64,000 nucleotides of DNA, taken from positions 124,001-188,000 of the forward strand of contig JAXGGA010000457.1 in the NCBI GenBank assembly GCA_038373865.1, given 5' to 3'. The DNA comes from Uloborus plumipes (Eukaryota > Arthropoda > Arachnida > Araneae > Uloboridae). Within the stretch, counting starts at the first letter, position 1, and every line of letters starts with the position of its first letter. Below the pieces are notes generated by a model. It did not search any database. It worked only from the letters and a program-made list of their open reading frames with translations, and was not told where the DNA came from. Of the stretch, positions 47,331 to 59,499 are shown in pieces. The translations under genes and the position numbers were made by a program.

Positions 47331-48680
47331 GAGCGAGAATCTGAGAAACTGTCATAAGGTGATTCTTAACATCTCATATTTTCTCCTAAAAATTACCAAA
47401 TGTTTATTGTCTTATTGAAAGACCAAATCCAGAATGTTTTGTTCTAAAGTTGAGTTGTGTAGTTTTTATGGATCGCTAAAGGTGAAGGTGCGGCATAAAA
47501 AATTAAACGGATTTTCAAGACATGGAAGTTGCTCTGAGTCAAAACTCTTACCAGGTACTGTTGAACTCCAATTTTCTTTTTGTATATGGAATATAGAAGG
47601 TTGAAACTTTACAAAATGAATGGTAAATTTGTGGTAAGTTAATGCCGTAAGGTCAGTGAAGGCCCTCAAAATCAGGCATTTTTGACGTTTTTTATCATTT
47701 TTGAGGTCCAAAAACAGCTTGTACATTTCAGTTGGAACGGCAGAAGTAGTGTCATTTGAAAGGCCAATGTAATCACTTTAAAATAATGTATAAACAACCG
47801 AGGAAAGTTCAATGTGCTTTTAGTTACATCAGGCCGAAATATGAAAAATATCATATTTTACCGACATTCAAACGCTCATAACTTCCTCAGCCAACAACAT
47901 ATTGAAATATTTTTTTTGCCAATGTCATACTCTATTCTTTGTCTTAACAGAACAGTTGAGTCCTTTGAGGCGAAATGCTTATTTTTTTTTTTACAAAAAA
48001 TGCACAAGCATACATTTTTTATACATTTGTAAAAAAAAATTTCACATTTCGCCTCAAAGGAACACAACTGTTCTGTTAAGACAAAGAATAGAGTATGACA
48101 TTGGCAAAAAAATATTTCAATATGTTGTTGGCAGAGGAAGTTATGACAATTTGAATATCGGTAAAATATGACATTTTTCATATTTCGGCCTTACGAAACT
48201 GACAGCACGTTGAACTTTCCTCGGTTGTTAAAGTGCTTACACTGGCCTTTCAAACGACACTACTTTTGCTGTGGCAACTGAAATGTATAAGCTGTTTTTG
48301 GACCTCAAAAATGCTTAAAAACGTCAAAAATGCCTGATTTTGAGGGCCTTCACTGACCTTACGGTATTAACTTACCACAAATTTACCATTCATTTTGTAA
48401 AGTTTCAACCTTCTATATTCCATATACAAAAAGAAAATTGGAGTTCAACAGTTCCTGGTAAGAGTTTGGGTTCACAGCAACTTCCATGTCTTGAAAATCT
48501 GCTAAATTTTTAATGCCTCACCTTCACCTTTAAGGATCCATAAAAACTAAACAACTCAACTTTAGAACAAAACATTCTGGATTTTGTCTTTCCATAAAAT
48601 AATAAACATTTGGTAATTTTTTTGAAAAAAATCTGAGATGTCATGAATCACAGACGTGACACTCTCTCATATTCTTGCTC
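47331..48680. mobile_element. TTAA foldback element, GAGCGAGAATCTGAGA ends
   Basis: TTAA at 47327-47330 and 48681-48684 flanks inverted tips GAGCGAGAATCTGAGA and, from the right, GAGCAAGAATATGAGA. Two arms of about 600 bp are inverted copies meeting near 47985-48025. Shared blocks include GGCCTTCACTGACCTTACGG, GCCAATGTCATACTCTATTC and TTACCACAAATTTACCATTC. Copy A has a single TTAA at the matching site (5119-5122). Reading frames in the arms appear in mirrored pairs, as expected of a palindrome. Confidence 0.9.
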
Positions 48681-48850
48681 TTAATTGCCAAATTTATGTA
48701 GTGTTAATAGGTTTTTTGAAATATTGCAATGAAGTGTTAAACTATTGGATTGGGACAGCCAGGGGATTGTGTTTTTGGTACTTAGATAATTTATTGAAAA
48801 AAAATTTAAATAGTTACCGTTCCAAATACAATTGGGCCGCAAAGTATTAA

Positions 48851-49360
48851 CCCTTTACTGCATGGTGTGCCTGATCTGGCACAAACCAAAAAAAAAACCC
48901 TCATATATTCCTATGATATTTAAATGCAGTTAAGCTGAGCTTTGTGCCCCTTCTGAAACATTGCTATAGCAGTTTAGTGTGATTTTTATGCAATTGTTAG
49001 TTGCACTAGTCTAGATATTACAGTTCTTGCTTTTGAAAAATAGAGTGTCTGCATTACAGTAAGAAGTGTGCTTAATCATTATTTCCTTTGTTCTAAAAAT
49101 GTTTAAATATATATGCTGTTCGTAGTGGCAAAATTTATTTGTTCCACTTATGGCACAAAACACATTGTTGATTATTACACGTATCGGTATAAGCATATAC
49201 TATGGTGATTTGCGCCATATGTGGAACAAACAGATAAAACATCATTATTGGTGCAATTTTTTAAGATTAATTTTTTTATTCATTTTTCCTGAAATTAGAG
49301 ATATTAAAAGGTAACATGTGATTTTTTTCATGAAAACATAAAAAATCGTGCAGTGAAGGG
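48851..49360. mobile_element. TTAA MITE, CCCTTTACTGCATGG ends
   Basis: The tips CCCTTTACTGCATG and, from the right, CCCTTCACTGCACG are inverted repeats. They are flanked by TTAA at 48847-48850 and 49361-49364. The matching site in copy A has one TTAA (4958-4961). Inside are repeated GGCACAAA/GCGCCATA-type motifs and a degenerate hairpin-prone centre. The CCC tip plus TTAA target fits piggyBac-type MITEs. Confidence 0.9.
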
Positions 49361-49465
49361 TTAATGCTTTACTTGTATTAAGAGCAATAATTACTTTATT
49401 ACACTTTATTATTTTTAAAATACTCGGTCCGGACAGCGAATTACGAGTTTACAGAGAATCGCCCA

Positions 49466-50535
49466 TTGTAAAGTTTTAGCATTTGTCCCAGTGATACTGA
49501 AATAACATTTAGAACTACAATGAAAGACTTAGTTATTTAAAATAAGATCTCATTTAAAACTGACCGATAGACACGTATTTCACACACAACAGATGGTGAA
49601 GAATGAGTTAAATGTAATTTAGCTATTATTTTCACAATAGTTGACATCTCAACCCAAAGCAACAAAAAAAAAAGTCAGATATAACAAATTGCAATAAAAC
49701 AATTTCCTTTTAGTAATTATAGCTCTCTGATTTCATTAATTAACTCGTGAACGGTAACAACTATTGCAGTACATTTGCTTTCATTTTGGAAAACTGAAAT
49801 CTCCGATAAGAAAAATCTTACCTCAAAAGACCCTTTTTTTTCATTCCCAAAACGCATTCCATGACGAAGATAATCACCCTAATAACAATCCCTACCCTTC
49901 CTATGTGATCCGCCTTTGCCCTCGAGATATTGCCACACAATCCTCAAAATGAATGCCTTAATCTTCACTGCAGCCACAGCATTCTCTCTCAACTAGAGCT
50001 GCTTTACCATCGCCAATAATTGAAATACCAAAAGACAATGCCCTCTTATTACAATGTGTGGTGCTACGCGTATTAGGAAGAGGGTTTCGATTAGGTGTGC
50101 CACACATTTCTATTTAAACACGTGATGTTTATGAAGGAAAGATGCCTTGAAAGATTTCTGGAACCATGCAGATGAAAATTTCAGCCTATATTAAACCACA
50201 TCTACTGGTCAAGAGTAAAGACATTACGGTTTGTTATAGAATTGTGTTCTTCGCTGGACCACTTTGAAATAGTATATTAGATTATGCATTAGTGATAGTA
50301 TAGTGATATATTGTAATAATAGTATAATAATGGCATCGTAAGAGTACAGTAGTGATGCAGTAATAGTGGATGTAAAGTTAATAGTCTTGATCGGATTTAG
50401 AATGTATGTGGCCTTGAGCCAATTCTGCGTATGGACCTTTGTAAGTCAAGATTGCCTGTATTGGTGGCAAGTAAAATGTCTTTAATCGTTGAAAATGTAA
50501 AAAAGTGTTTACTTTTTTTACATGAAGCGGATGAA
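49466..50535. other. No gene recognised
   Basis: An AGTGATAGTATAGTGATA-type simple stretch occurs near 50290-50375. Nothing else can be supported. Confidence 0.4.
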
Positions 50536-50547
50536 TGTTGATAAATT

Positions 50548-50850
50548 TTAATCCTTTATGCCCTGAATTAATTTTTAAATGAATTCTCATACATTTTTTT
50601 CTTAGTTGAAAATAAATCAAATAACATATGCACAAAGTACAAAAGCTTTGACAATCAGTAGGGCTTAGGTTCTATAACCGGTACTAACCGCTATGAAAAC
50701 TTTCCGATCGCTGACTAGATCTCTCAAGTACAAGGAATGGTACTTCCAAATACCAGCAGGATTCCAGCCGCAATAGATTCCCAATACTAAATTAATGAAA
50801 GCGATTCTTCTGAGTGCCGACAGAGCCCCCCCCCCCTTATCATAAAGGAA
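50548..50850. mobile_element. CCCTTTA-family MITE, copy 1
   Basis: The sequence from ATCCTTTATGCCCTGAATTAA to CCCCTTATCATAAAGGA parallels 62689-62994. Shared blocks are TTAATTTTTAAATGAAT-like, AAGTACAAGGAATGGTACTT, ATTCCAGCCGCAATAGATTC and ATACTAAATTAATG, then TTCTGAGTGCCG. A poly-C tract interrupts the right end. The ends are imperfect and no target duplication is clear. Confidence 0.65.
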
Positions 50851-50993
50851 TTTTTTTTATTTATTTCTATATTTGTTAAAAGGATTAATGCAAAAGAAAA
50901 AAAAGTCTTGCTGAAACGTGACGAAAATACTTTAAATTTCCTACCTAGGGTGGATAAAAGCTTTCTTCACGCTTAAATCTGTTTACCTGTCCT

Positions 50994-51263
50994 TTTTTTT
51001 TGTCGTGTACCAGCCTGGCTGACAATTTGGGGTGCACTGCTTCACTTTTCCAACTGTACCTTAATTTGGTGGGAAGTCCGACTTCCACAGTACACGCATG
51101 CATAGGTACCCGTTTATAGGGTAGGCAAACTTTCACATTAGCACATTCACACAAAAAGACAAGGACAGGAGAGAGAAAGCACATCCATGCGCAAGCCGGG
51201 ACTCGAACCCGGGACCACACCTTCCGTGGCAGACTGCTCTGACCACTAGACAAGGTGGCCGGC
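50994..51263 (-). mobile_element. tRNA-headed SINE
   Basis: On the minus strand, the 5' head carries pol III promoter boxes: an A box TTGTCTAGTGGTCAGAGC (51238-51255) and a B box GGGTTCGAGTCCC (51198-51210) within a full T arm. The anticodon stem region can pair as GCCAC/GTGGT. The acceptor arms do not pair, so this is not a functional tRNA. A unique body follows, ending with a domain around CAGCCAGGCTGGTACACGAC and a short A tail. A 9-bp duplication ACCTGTCCT flanks it (50985-50993 and 51264-51272), proving insertion by retrotransposition. A 106-codon frame across it is not a gene. Confidence 0.9.
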
Positions 51264-51272
51264 ACCTGTCCT

Positions 51273-52264
51273 CTGTTTGTCTTATTATACCAAACAACTT
51301 AAAAGATGACATAAAAATATTGTACGAGGGAGAAGAAGTCTTCTATGTTCGTTTATGTGAATGTATCTCTAATGTTTTAATGTTTAAGTTAAAGGTGTTC
51401 TAAAAGCAGTTGCTGTTAATGACCTCAGTGCAAGAAAAAGGAAGCTCCGTTTTAAAATCTTTTACAAGACAAAAAGCGTTTTAAAAGTCCATTTTGTAAT
51501 ACTTTGCTCTTATACTCAATACTCTGTTCGAATTTGTTTCTATTGAACAAATTTAAATGACACTTTAATGAAATATAATTTTGCTTATTGTAATAAAATA
51601 TTTTGTATAGAATCTCTCCCGTCGGGAAAAATGACGAGATTCCCTTTTTTTGCAACGAGAGCTTTAATTTCGAAGCCACAAACTATCGAACTGATGAGTT
51701 CCAGCTACATCGAAATTGAGTTTCTAAAAGTGACTTTGAGAAGGAAACTCCAAGAAAATAGGGTGAGAGAGGAATTTATTTGAATGGCGATTGTTAAAAA
51801 AAAACATCCTTCAAGAACACGGGGAAGCGCCTTATGTAAAGCAAACGTGTAGTATTATCATGCCACATCCCCAGTCATGCGTATTCGTTGAAGTGAAAAC
51901 TGAGGTATAGCGTGGCCAATTTGTAGCAAGTAGAAGGGTGTTGTGCACGCAAAAATGCAATGGCTAACTTATGAATTAATAGCCTGAAAACAGGTTTATG
52001 CTTTCTAGGATTCGAGATGTTTGTAAACATCCATAACTGCAGGAAATAAAAAATGATATACATTTAGGGTGTTGACACTTGCTAAATCTTTTTCCGCCTC
52101 AAACACCAGTAATATTTTTTGCCATTTGAAATTTGTTTATGAAAATGCTTCATTGCATCTATTAAAAGTGCATGTTAGAAGGATTAAAAAGAAACAGTAT
52201 TTTTTTTTTCCTTTTAACTAAACGATAATAATAATAAAAGCAGAAAAAAATACTTTATTGACTA
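51273..52264. other. No gene recognised
   Basis: Short open frames only. Confidence 0.4.

Positions 52265-52337
<73 letters not shown>
52265..52337. repeat. (AT)n microsatellite, about 73 bp
   Basis: Uninterrupted AT dinucleotide tract. Confidence 0.97.
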
Positions 52338-52341
<4 letters not shown>

Positions 52342-53304
52342 ATATTTTTAAAAAATATTAAACTAAGCATTCAAAAAGGATAGAGAAGAAGAGAAACAGA
52401 AATAACAAGAAAGACATACATGGGAAAAATAGTTAACTATTATTACAGCGATTACAGCAGTTTTGTGAATGAAAATAACTGAATAAATTGAACAAAATGG
52501 AAAAACCTTTTCTTTTGCCAGCATTGTTTTTATCACGATTTTTGATATACTTCGTTCCATAGCATGCCATCAAAACCGGTTACTTCGGTTGCCAATTATT
52601 ACATAAATTTTGAACTAAAAAATGTCTTTAAAAATAACTGGAGCAATGTTTTAATCATACTGACTAATTTAAAATGTAACTATACGAGTGAACTTTCATA
52701 AATATAACCGTGACAAATATGCGGAACTACACGTACCCGTACTTAATAAAAAAAACTCTCATACCTATCAGATGCAAGAAAATACGGTTATCATTTATTC
52801 ACTGCAACATAGCTCGGCATTCATTGGTGATATAAGTGAGTGAAAGTTATTCGAAGAGAGCTATGTTTTCCAAAGTATTGTTAACTATAGGCAACATTTC
52901 CACAAGATAGTGATGTAAAGCGAAGCATCTAGAAGCAAACTGGGGAAAAGCTCAAAATGAGAGCAATTACTAGAAGTTTCATCTGACTTGGAAGAAGCAA
53001 TGATTTCAATACCCTTTGTAGGTGCTGCTATACAGAATGAGTTAGAAAAACTTTTCAATGTAAGCCTGTCGAGTGTCTGAACTTTGCATGTGTTTTACTC
53101 AAAAATGTAACCCTTAAATGCAACTTTTTAAAAAACACTTTTCGCTATGTTTTTTGGCCTTAAACTCCCATTCAAGTCATGGGGAAATACTTAAAACAAA
53201 TATAGTTTATCTTAAGTATAGTATATGGTTGAAAACTTACTTGCTTTCAATTGGACACAACCGCAAAACCAACGATTAATTGACAATCAAATGTCTTAAA
53301 AAAG
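52338..53304. other. No gene recognised
   Basis: AT-rich DNA with short frames; no repeat partner seen. Confidence 0.4.
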
Positions 53305-53312
53305 GGCATTAA

Positions 53313-55257
53313 CAGTGGCGTAGCTAGGAGTTGGCAGCAGTGGCTCTTGCCACGGGCGCAGCAGCCAGGGGGCGGCATTTTGGTCGCTTATTTATTTATT
53401 TTTTTTCAAGTCCAAACAGTCTAAAAGAGGAAAATTTGATAGCCACCCCGAGCCAGAGAAAACTGCGCCCCACGCTACAAGACAAACCATGCAAAATGTG
53501 CAACTTTGCTTTGGTAGATTTCGGTTGGATACACTGATGTTAGCTTAAAGCTATCTGGCAGGATAAAATTTAGTTATATGAGGTATGGAGTCTGTATAAC
53601 AGGCTGATCTGAAATCGGCCGGTTTATCCACTTAAACGAGAGAAAAATAAACCTTTTCTTTCCGCTTCTTTCCAGCCGTTTTTTCTTTCACGATATTTTT
53701 CAACTTATGAATTAAATGTAAAACTTCGGAAATAACATTCTACGATTTTTAAAATCGGCGAGCTTTTGTTGAAAACATTTTGGAATCAGATTTTTGGAAT
53801 GCGGTTTTATGATAACAGAGAATAACTCCTCTGTTTGTAACAATTTTTCTGAGGCCAAAACTAGCGAGAGAATAATACGTATTTCTCAAAAACGGGAGGG
53901 TGGAAGTTTTCTAAAAAGTGACTATTGCAAATTTTGCGATTTTAAAAATTTGTACCAAGAGCATGCATTAAATAAAGATTTTGAAAATGAGTAACACAAG
54001 TACAGCGGTAGGCGAGTTTGAACGATTAACGTTTTCAAACGCTGTTAGTGCTTTTATGGCTCATAGTATTATTTATAGGCTCATATTATTATTTATGGCT
54101 CATTACCGTTTTAATATTATTGAGAGGGATTGAGCACGATTTGTAACCACCCCAGTGCAATTTGTTTTGAACTCTTTCTGTTGTGAAAATAAATAAAAAT
54201 AGCTATTGTTTCTCATGTATCACTGAACTGGGAAACGTCAAGTGAATGTTGAGGGAAGATGCGTGTATTCTATTACGCTACTTCAGGATGGGGGGGGGGG
54301 GATAGTCACTTTTTTAAAACGGTATACAAATATACTTGCTAATCAGTTTTTTTATCATTCTGAGTTTGAACACTGTCGTTGTGATACCCGTTATTACCTT
54401 CCCTACTGTTGGCCCATGTTTGTATACGCTGTATTTAAAATTATATTTAAAAAAAATCAAGAGAATAAATCTGGTAGTTTCTTAAAGCCAGGGAGGGAAC
54501 AATTGCCTCTCCTAACTCCCCTCATAGATAATATTAATATTAAATAACAGCGAGTCTCTTAGAACATTTTGAATACTTAGAATGAAAAGTATTTATTTAT
54601 GAAAAATAATAAAGCAGCGAACTTTTATTTTGCCTGTATGCAAGAAGTATCGATTAAGCGAATTTCAGATAAATTATGCTTTTTATACTTTCTTTGCTTT
54701 CCTAATCACAACAGAATCAAACGCTTTGATTTTTATTTAAAATGCACAAATTATGTTTATTATTGTACACATTCTTCTAGTATTTTAAAACAAATTGTAT
54801 TTTAAATGAGAGCTGTTGTGGGGAAAAAAAAAGAAAACAAACTCACTATGTTCGATAACGAATTGCAAGTATTATTTGTTTTTTGAATTCATGTGAAATG
54901 ATGGGAAAAGGTAGAAACGCCCCAAACTAAAATTGTTAGAAAGACAAAAATTCTCCAGTAGAACAAAAACTCGTAAAAAATAAAACTTTAATTTTACCCA
55001 ATAATGCGAACAAGCACAGACATATCATGCACACATAAAATGAGAGGAAACAATGAGCATCGTTAAAAATGCTGAAAAAAAGAAAAAATAAAAAAAAAAG
55101 TTGCAACATTGTCTGCAAATTTTTGAACAAATAAATCAAAATTTTTGGAGTAAGGAAATTTTCTGAGGTCATAATGACCTCCCATCAGAGCGATACCTAA
55201 AAGGGGCGCAATTTTTTAAGTTCGCCACGGGCGCTGGGCCCCATAGCTAAGCTACTG
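53313..55257. mobile_element. Non-autonomous hAT-like element, CAGTGGCGTAGCTAGG ends
   Basis: The left end CAGTGGCGTAGCTAGG and, from the right, CAGTAGCTTAGCTATGG are inverted repeats. GCCACGGGCGC occurs in the same orientation just inside each. A perfect 8-bp duplication GGCATTAA lies at 53305-53312 and 55258-55265. These features fit the hAT superfamily. The interior of about 1.9 kb is AT-rich with frames under 102 codons and no transposase motif, so it is inferred to be non-autonomous. Bits of the interior could be captured host DNA. Confidence 0.9.
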
Positions 55258-55265
55258 GGCATTAA

Positions 55266-57364
55266 TTGTTATAAAATGCTGCAGTTTATTTAATTTAACA
55301 TAAGTAAAATTTTACTCCTCATAGAATAACATGACGGAGGCATTTTCAAGCGTACTAATCGAAAGAAAATATCCTTCATTTGCAATGCTGAAAAAAGGGA
55401 AGTTGTAAAGTAGTTGCCATCTGCTTATATAGTGCTGTATCTATAGTATTTTCTTGGTTATCGGTAACTACGGAGCTTCAATTTGTTCTCATAGTATTCC
55501 AGAAGACAAAATTGAGCATGTTTGCCTAATTGCATTGAAGGGTCAAAAGGTCCACTTTGATTTCTTTGCCGCAATATTTCGAGCTGATTTGTATGCATCT
55601 GGAAAGAGCATCTCACTCGAACCGAAACGTGGTTTTTTACGCACTCAATCAGCATTGCGACAAATTTATACAGTTCTGCTCTAGCGCCCCCTGTACCCTT
55701 CCGATTGAACTGTCCGCGTAAAGTATAGCGTGACCATTTCAAGACAGCTACTTTCAAAATGGACGTGATGTGCAAGTCTCTAACCACCCTCATTTAACCC
55801 TTATTGATGTGCAAGACATAAATCCTCTCGCAGCACGACTCGCTTCTGGAGGATCATAGAAGCTCGCCTGCCACTGTCCTCAGCAATGTCATTGATGAAT
55901 ATCACCTGGAACGACAATTTATGAAACAAAGTGGAGGTCTTGCATATTAGATGACGCTAAATGACTCGTTTATTTCAAACTTGATAAACGACCACTTTCT
56001 CATTAGAAAAAGTGGCACTTTCTGTTCTACCACCAATTAGGCTTCTAGGTGGAAGCGGATGCATTCATTAGCTGCTAGGGGGTGCCAACTTATTCGTCAC
56101 ACGTTTAATAATCAAAATGCTAATAAATATTTCTATTTCTTAGAAGTTCCAACCAGTTTATTGTTTCCAACAACTACTATAATCATAAAATAATTTGCAA
56201 ATTTCAGAAGACAACTGAATGGTTTCGTCTTTCTTTTCACTAATTTTCCATGATAAATGTTTTTGGACCGTTAACTGGATTGCTGTGTTTTTGCAATAGT
56301 GCTGTGTTTTACATAGTTCAGATGAAAACCAATGCATAGCAGCCCGACAAAGACTTGAGCCAGTTTTCTTTTCTTTTTTTGCTTTTTCTCCTCGCGATAT
56401 GCCTGGTTATATAACATCAAGATACACTTAAATGACCATGACGACATGGTGCTGCAAAATAAGGAATAAAAAAAATCCATTTAATCCGCCCCTTAATGTT
56501 TCTTATGTAAAGGAAGCTGCTAGTCGATCAGTTCTATGAAGATGACACTAGAGATGATTTCTGGTGAAATAATACTTTACGGTCTTAACTCAGAGCCATT
56601 TTTTCTTTTAATGAACTCCCAAATGAGTGAAGAGGATATTCTTTCTCCCATCGTAACTCAAAGCGTAATTATATAGGGAAAGAAAAAAATATCGAGTAGA
56701 GTTTCTTTAATATAGCGTGGCTGAAAATGAAAGTAGTATTACTGTGAGGACTTAATTCATAGTATCAACCATACCTTTAAAGTTGCCGAGATTTTTATAA
56801 CCTATTCGAATGAAAAAACTCATTATAACTAGAAAGAAAAACTTGGAAGTTGAAATAAAATACATTCAAAAAAGTTTTGTCAAAGTAGCATCAACAGAAG
56901 AAGAAAACCAATTTACGCTGTTACTTAATTCTTCTGTTAATGATTTTGCTTTATCATTCGGGCAGTATCAAATACCAGCAGCTATTTCTGAAAATTTTGA
57001 TTACTTCGAACCTGAAATAGGATTGCAACTGTTCTCTATTAATTAAAGGGTTTGGTGGATGAAGGGGCTATGTTACATTTTTGAAAATACTCCGGACAAT
57101 AATAGTAAGCAATGGATACTCTTATTGTCCAGCGTTGTTTCACGTGCTCGATTAACAACATAACCAGAAAACAAAAAAGCTGCAACAATAAAACTTGGCA
57201 CTTTAATGACTCGCAATTTCGGTTTTGTCACATAACCCCTTCTTTTCCCAAGCCCTTCAATTATATATCGGGCTACATAATTTAATTATTTCATTTTCGC
57301 TTTCATGTTTTGCTAGGTGTGTTTTAATTTTATCACATAGGCATAAATTATTGTGATTCCGATA
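55266..57364. other. Mixed DNA with a less AT-rich patch, no gene identified
   Basis: The part at 55480-55800 is less AT-rich, with overlapping open frames on both strands (plus 55454-55684, minus 55458-55793), and could be an old retroelement or exon fragment. TCTAGCGCCCCCTGTACC (55680) and GCTAGGGGGTGCC (56075) face each other. A 78-codon plus-strand frame at 56810-57046 has diverse acidic composition but no recognisable domain. Confidence 0.35.
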
Positions 57365-57601
57365 TTACTATAACAGAAAGTTACAAAAATACAAAAAAAG
57401 GCCTACATAAATAGTCTTGCGGTAACTAGCCTTTGAGTAATACAGAATATACACTTCAATGACTTTCCGAATTAAGCGAAGTCCGGTTTGAGCGGGTCGT
57501 AATTAAAGAGCTTAGATTATTTTAAGATCACTTTGAACCATGTATGCAAGCTGTAAACCATTTCATATATATTTGACTTCAGAAAAAGGGAAAACTTTGT
57601 G

Positions 57602-57691
57602 CACTGTAAAAAATGAATATTATTTTTACAGTATAATACAGCTAATTTTACAGTAATAAACTGCAAAAATTACGAACTTTACAGTAATACG
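57602..57691. mobile_element. ACTGTAAAA-family MITE, copy 8 (truncated)
   Basis: Only the first 90 bp of the family consensus is present, from CACTGTAAAAAATGAAT to TTACAGTAATACG. It lies at the inner end of the left arm of the inverted duplication. Confidence 0.8.
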
Positions 57692-57924
57692 AAAAACTTC
57701 ATACAAAAAATGGCATTTAGCATAACTCGGTGATTCGGGGAAAAAAATTTAAAAAACGTCATTGTTATATTTATGAGAATATAGGGAAAACTTTTTGAGA
57801 TGCTTATGATTATCAGCTATCATTGAAAAAGATCTTATCTCCCAGTCCTCATATAAACCTCATTCACATGAGAAAGGATACGGGATCCATTGAAAATTCA
57901 ATCACAAAAATCCTTGCTACTCTT

Positions 57925-58265
57925 TCTGGAGGTTCTTTCATTAAGGTTAAAACGAAAAAATAAAGTAAATAACGCACACATTTTCAGAAAATGTAACATT
58001 TTCTTGGCTAATTGCACTTTATTTAAGTTCCCCGTTTCCCTCTCTCTCTCTCTCTCTTTTTCATTTAGGGCCTGTTTTTATGATTAAAATAGAACAAAAT
58101 CGTAAATAAAGCACCCATTTTCAAAAATTGTACCATTTTTTCTAATTGTTCTTTATTTACGTTGTGCTTGTGCGTTTGTTTCATTTAAAGCCTTTTTATG
58201 GTTAAAACTCTAAACAAAAAAGATATAGAGCTCAAATTACTAAGAATTGTAGTATTTCTCTACCA
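57925..58265. repeat. Diverged tandem repeat, about 130 bp units, with (TC)n
   Basis: Three related units share TTTCATTnAGG, GGTTAAAAC or GATTAAAAT, AATAAAG, CATTTTCA-AAA-TGTA and CTTTATTTA. A (TC)n tract at 58032-58060 separates the first two. Confidence 0.55.
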
Positions 58266-59258
58266 CCTGTCTTGTTTTTCTGGGTATTTTTATTTATGAT
58301 AATTCATTTAAATCATATTTTTGCTCAAAGCATTTTTGATCGTTTTTTATTACCCGAGTCATACCGCACTTCGTTTCACAAAGCTATTATGCAAAATTTG
58401 GTAAAACGAGATCCAACTCAACTCCAAACTTGTTTTACGGCACCATTCTTAGAAATCAATGAAAAACAGTATGATCATTTTCATTCAAAAAATTCCCTTT
58501 TCTCATTCACAATACTTTGAGTTCATTCCAGAAAAAGGTCTTTAATCTAAAGATAAAGCCTGGAACATAGCATACATAGTAGGAGCAGTACTGCCATGGG
58601 AAAATGTATAAGTACTGTTGATCGTTAAATGTCCCCTTTCTCCGCCAATTCGATCTACATCTGAACATAAAAATACATGGAAGAAAGGAATATATTGTTT
58701 CTGCTCTTGGGGCTGTTAATGGCACTTGGGGAAGGAAGAAAAAAAAGTTGAATGCTTTTTAAGTAGGCGTAATGAATAGTTCTTGGCAAAGCTGAGATGA
58801 AATAGTAGTTTGTCAAATACTAGAAAGCAGCAGAATTTTAGAGGAAAATGGAGAGTGAAATTTGAGGCGATTTTGATCTTTCTTCTGATGAAAGTAAGCA
58901 TACTTAGAAAGTGTCTCATTCAGTGCTTTATGTTTTAAAAAAGTGAGGCGAGTACATTTTATTTGCAAACTTACATATACACGTGCTTTGGAATTACTGG
59001 ACGGTCATTTTAAGTTTTAAGTATTTATCTGATTTTCATGAAATTAGGAAAAAGATGTGATATTTTCGATAGAACTTTTGTGAGCAGCATTTTTCTGATG
59101 TTCGGTATTTGTTTTCGTGATATTGTCCCCATTAGACAATCGAATTGTTTGTAATAATATCTTTCAGATATGTTTTTAGACAATATTAAATCGCCAGTTT
59201 TTACTAGAAATTACGAGTTACATGAAAAAGTGCATGATTACTTAACCTATCTTATGAT
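58266..59258. other. No gene recognised
   Basis: Short frames of up to 82 codons on both strands without recognisable motifs. Confidence 0.4.
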
Positions 59259-59421
59259 CAGGCCCGTCATTTAGGGGGAGGGTCAATTGCCCTCCCCCCT
59301 GACTTTGAGAAATCAATGCATTTACATATAAGTGGGCGTGGTTTTTGCTGTTTTCCTATGAAATTGCATTGTTTTTGCTCCCTATGACCCCCACCTGAAA
59401 AACATTGAAATGACGGACCTG
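59259..59421. mobile_element. Small CCCGTCATTT-family MITE, copy 2
   Basis: The ends CAGGCCCGTCATTT and, from the right, CAGGTCCGTCATTT are inverted repeats. They are flanked by CTTATGAT (59251-59258) and CTTATGAC (59422-59429), an 8-bp duplication with one difference. CAG tips plus an 8-bp duplication place it with hAT-type MITEs. The interior GGGTCAATTGCCC, TGACTTTGAGAAATCAATGC and GTGGGCGTGGTTTTTGC matches 21850-22015 inversely. Confidence 0.9.
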
Positions 59422-59499
59422 CTTATGACTTAACTGACGTTATGTTAATAGCAGTTTGCGCGTCATTGGGCTGTTTCGTTTCTTCACACCAGCCCCATA

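Larger units (their letters stand above)
46679..49465. mobile_element. TGGGCGATT-family element, copy B (twice interrupted)
   Basis: The ends TGGGCGATTATCTGTAAAC and GTTTACAGAGAATCGCCCA match copy A (4857-5781), and the body aligns to A in reverse orientation. Copy B is longer because of two TTAA-flanked insertions, at 47331-48680 and 48851-49360. Apart from these, B aligns with A throughout, including the TTGCAGATATTACGC- and GACAGCCAGGGGA-type blocks. No transposase frame is visible in either copy. Confidence 0.9.

Noticed and set aside
47466..48181. Several paired minus- and plus-strand frames with similar residues
   Set aside because: They mirror each other because the region is a long palindrome (the TTAA foldback).
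51181..51263. A tRNA gene on the minus strand
   Set aside because: B box and T arm are intact, but the acceptor strands do not pair and position 33 of the anticodon loop is not T. The sequence continues into a SINE body with flanking target duplications.
55454..55793. Overlapping sense and antisense genes
   Set aside because: Both strands are open over a less AT-rich patch, but neither translation has a recognisable domain. Simultaneous openness suggests composition rather than coding.
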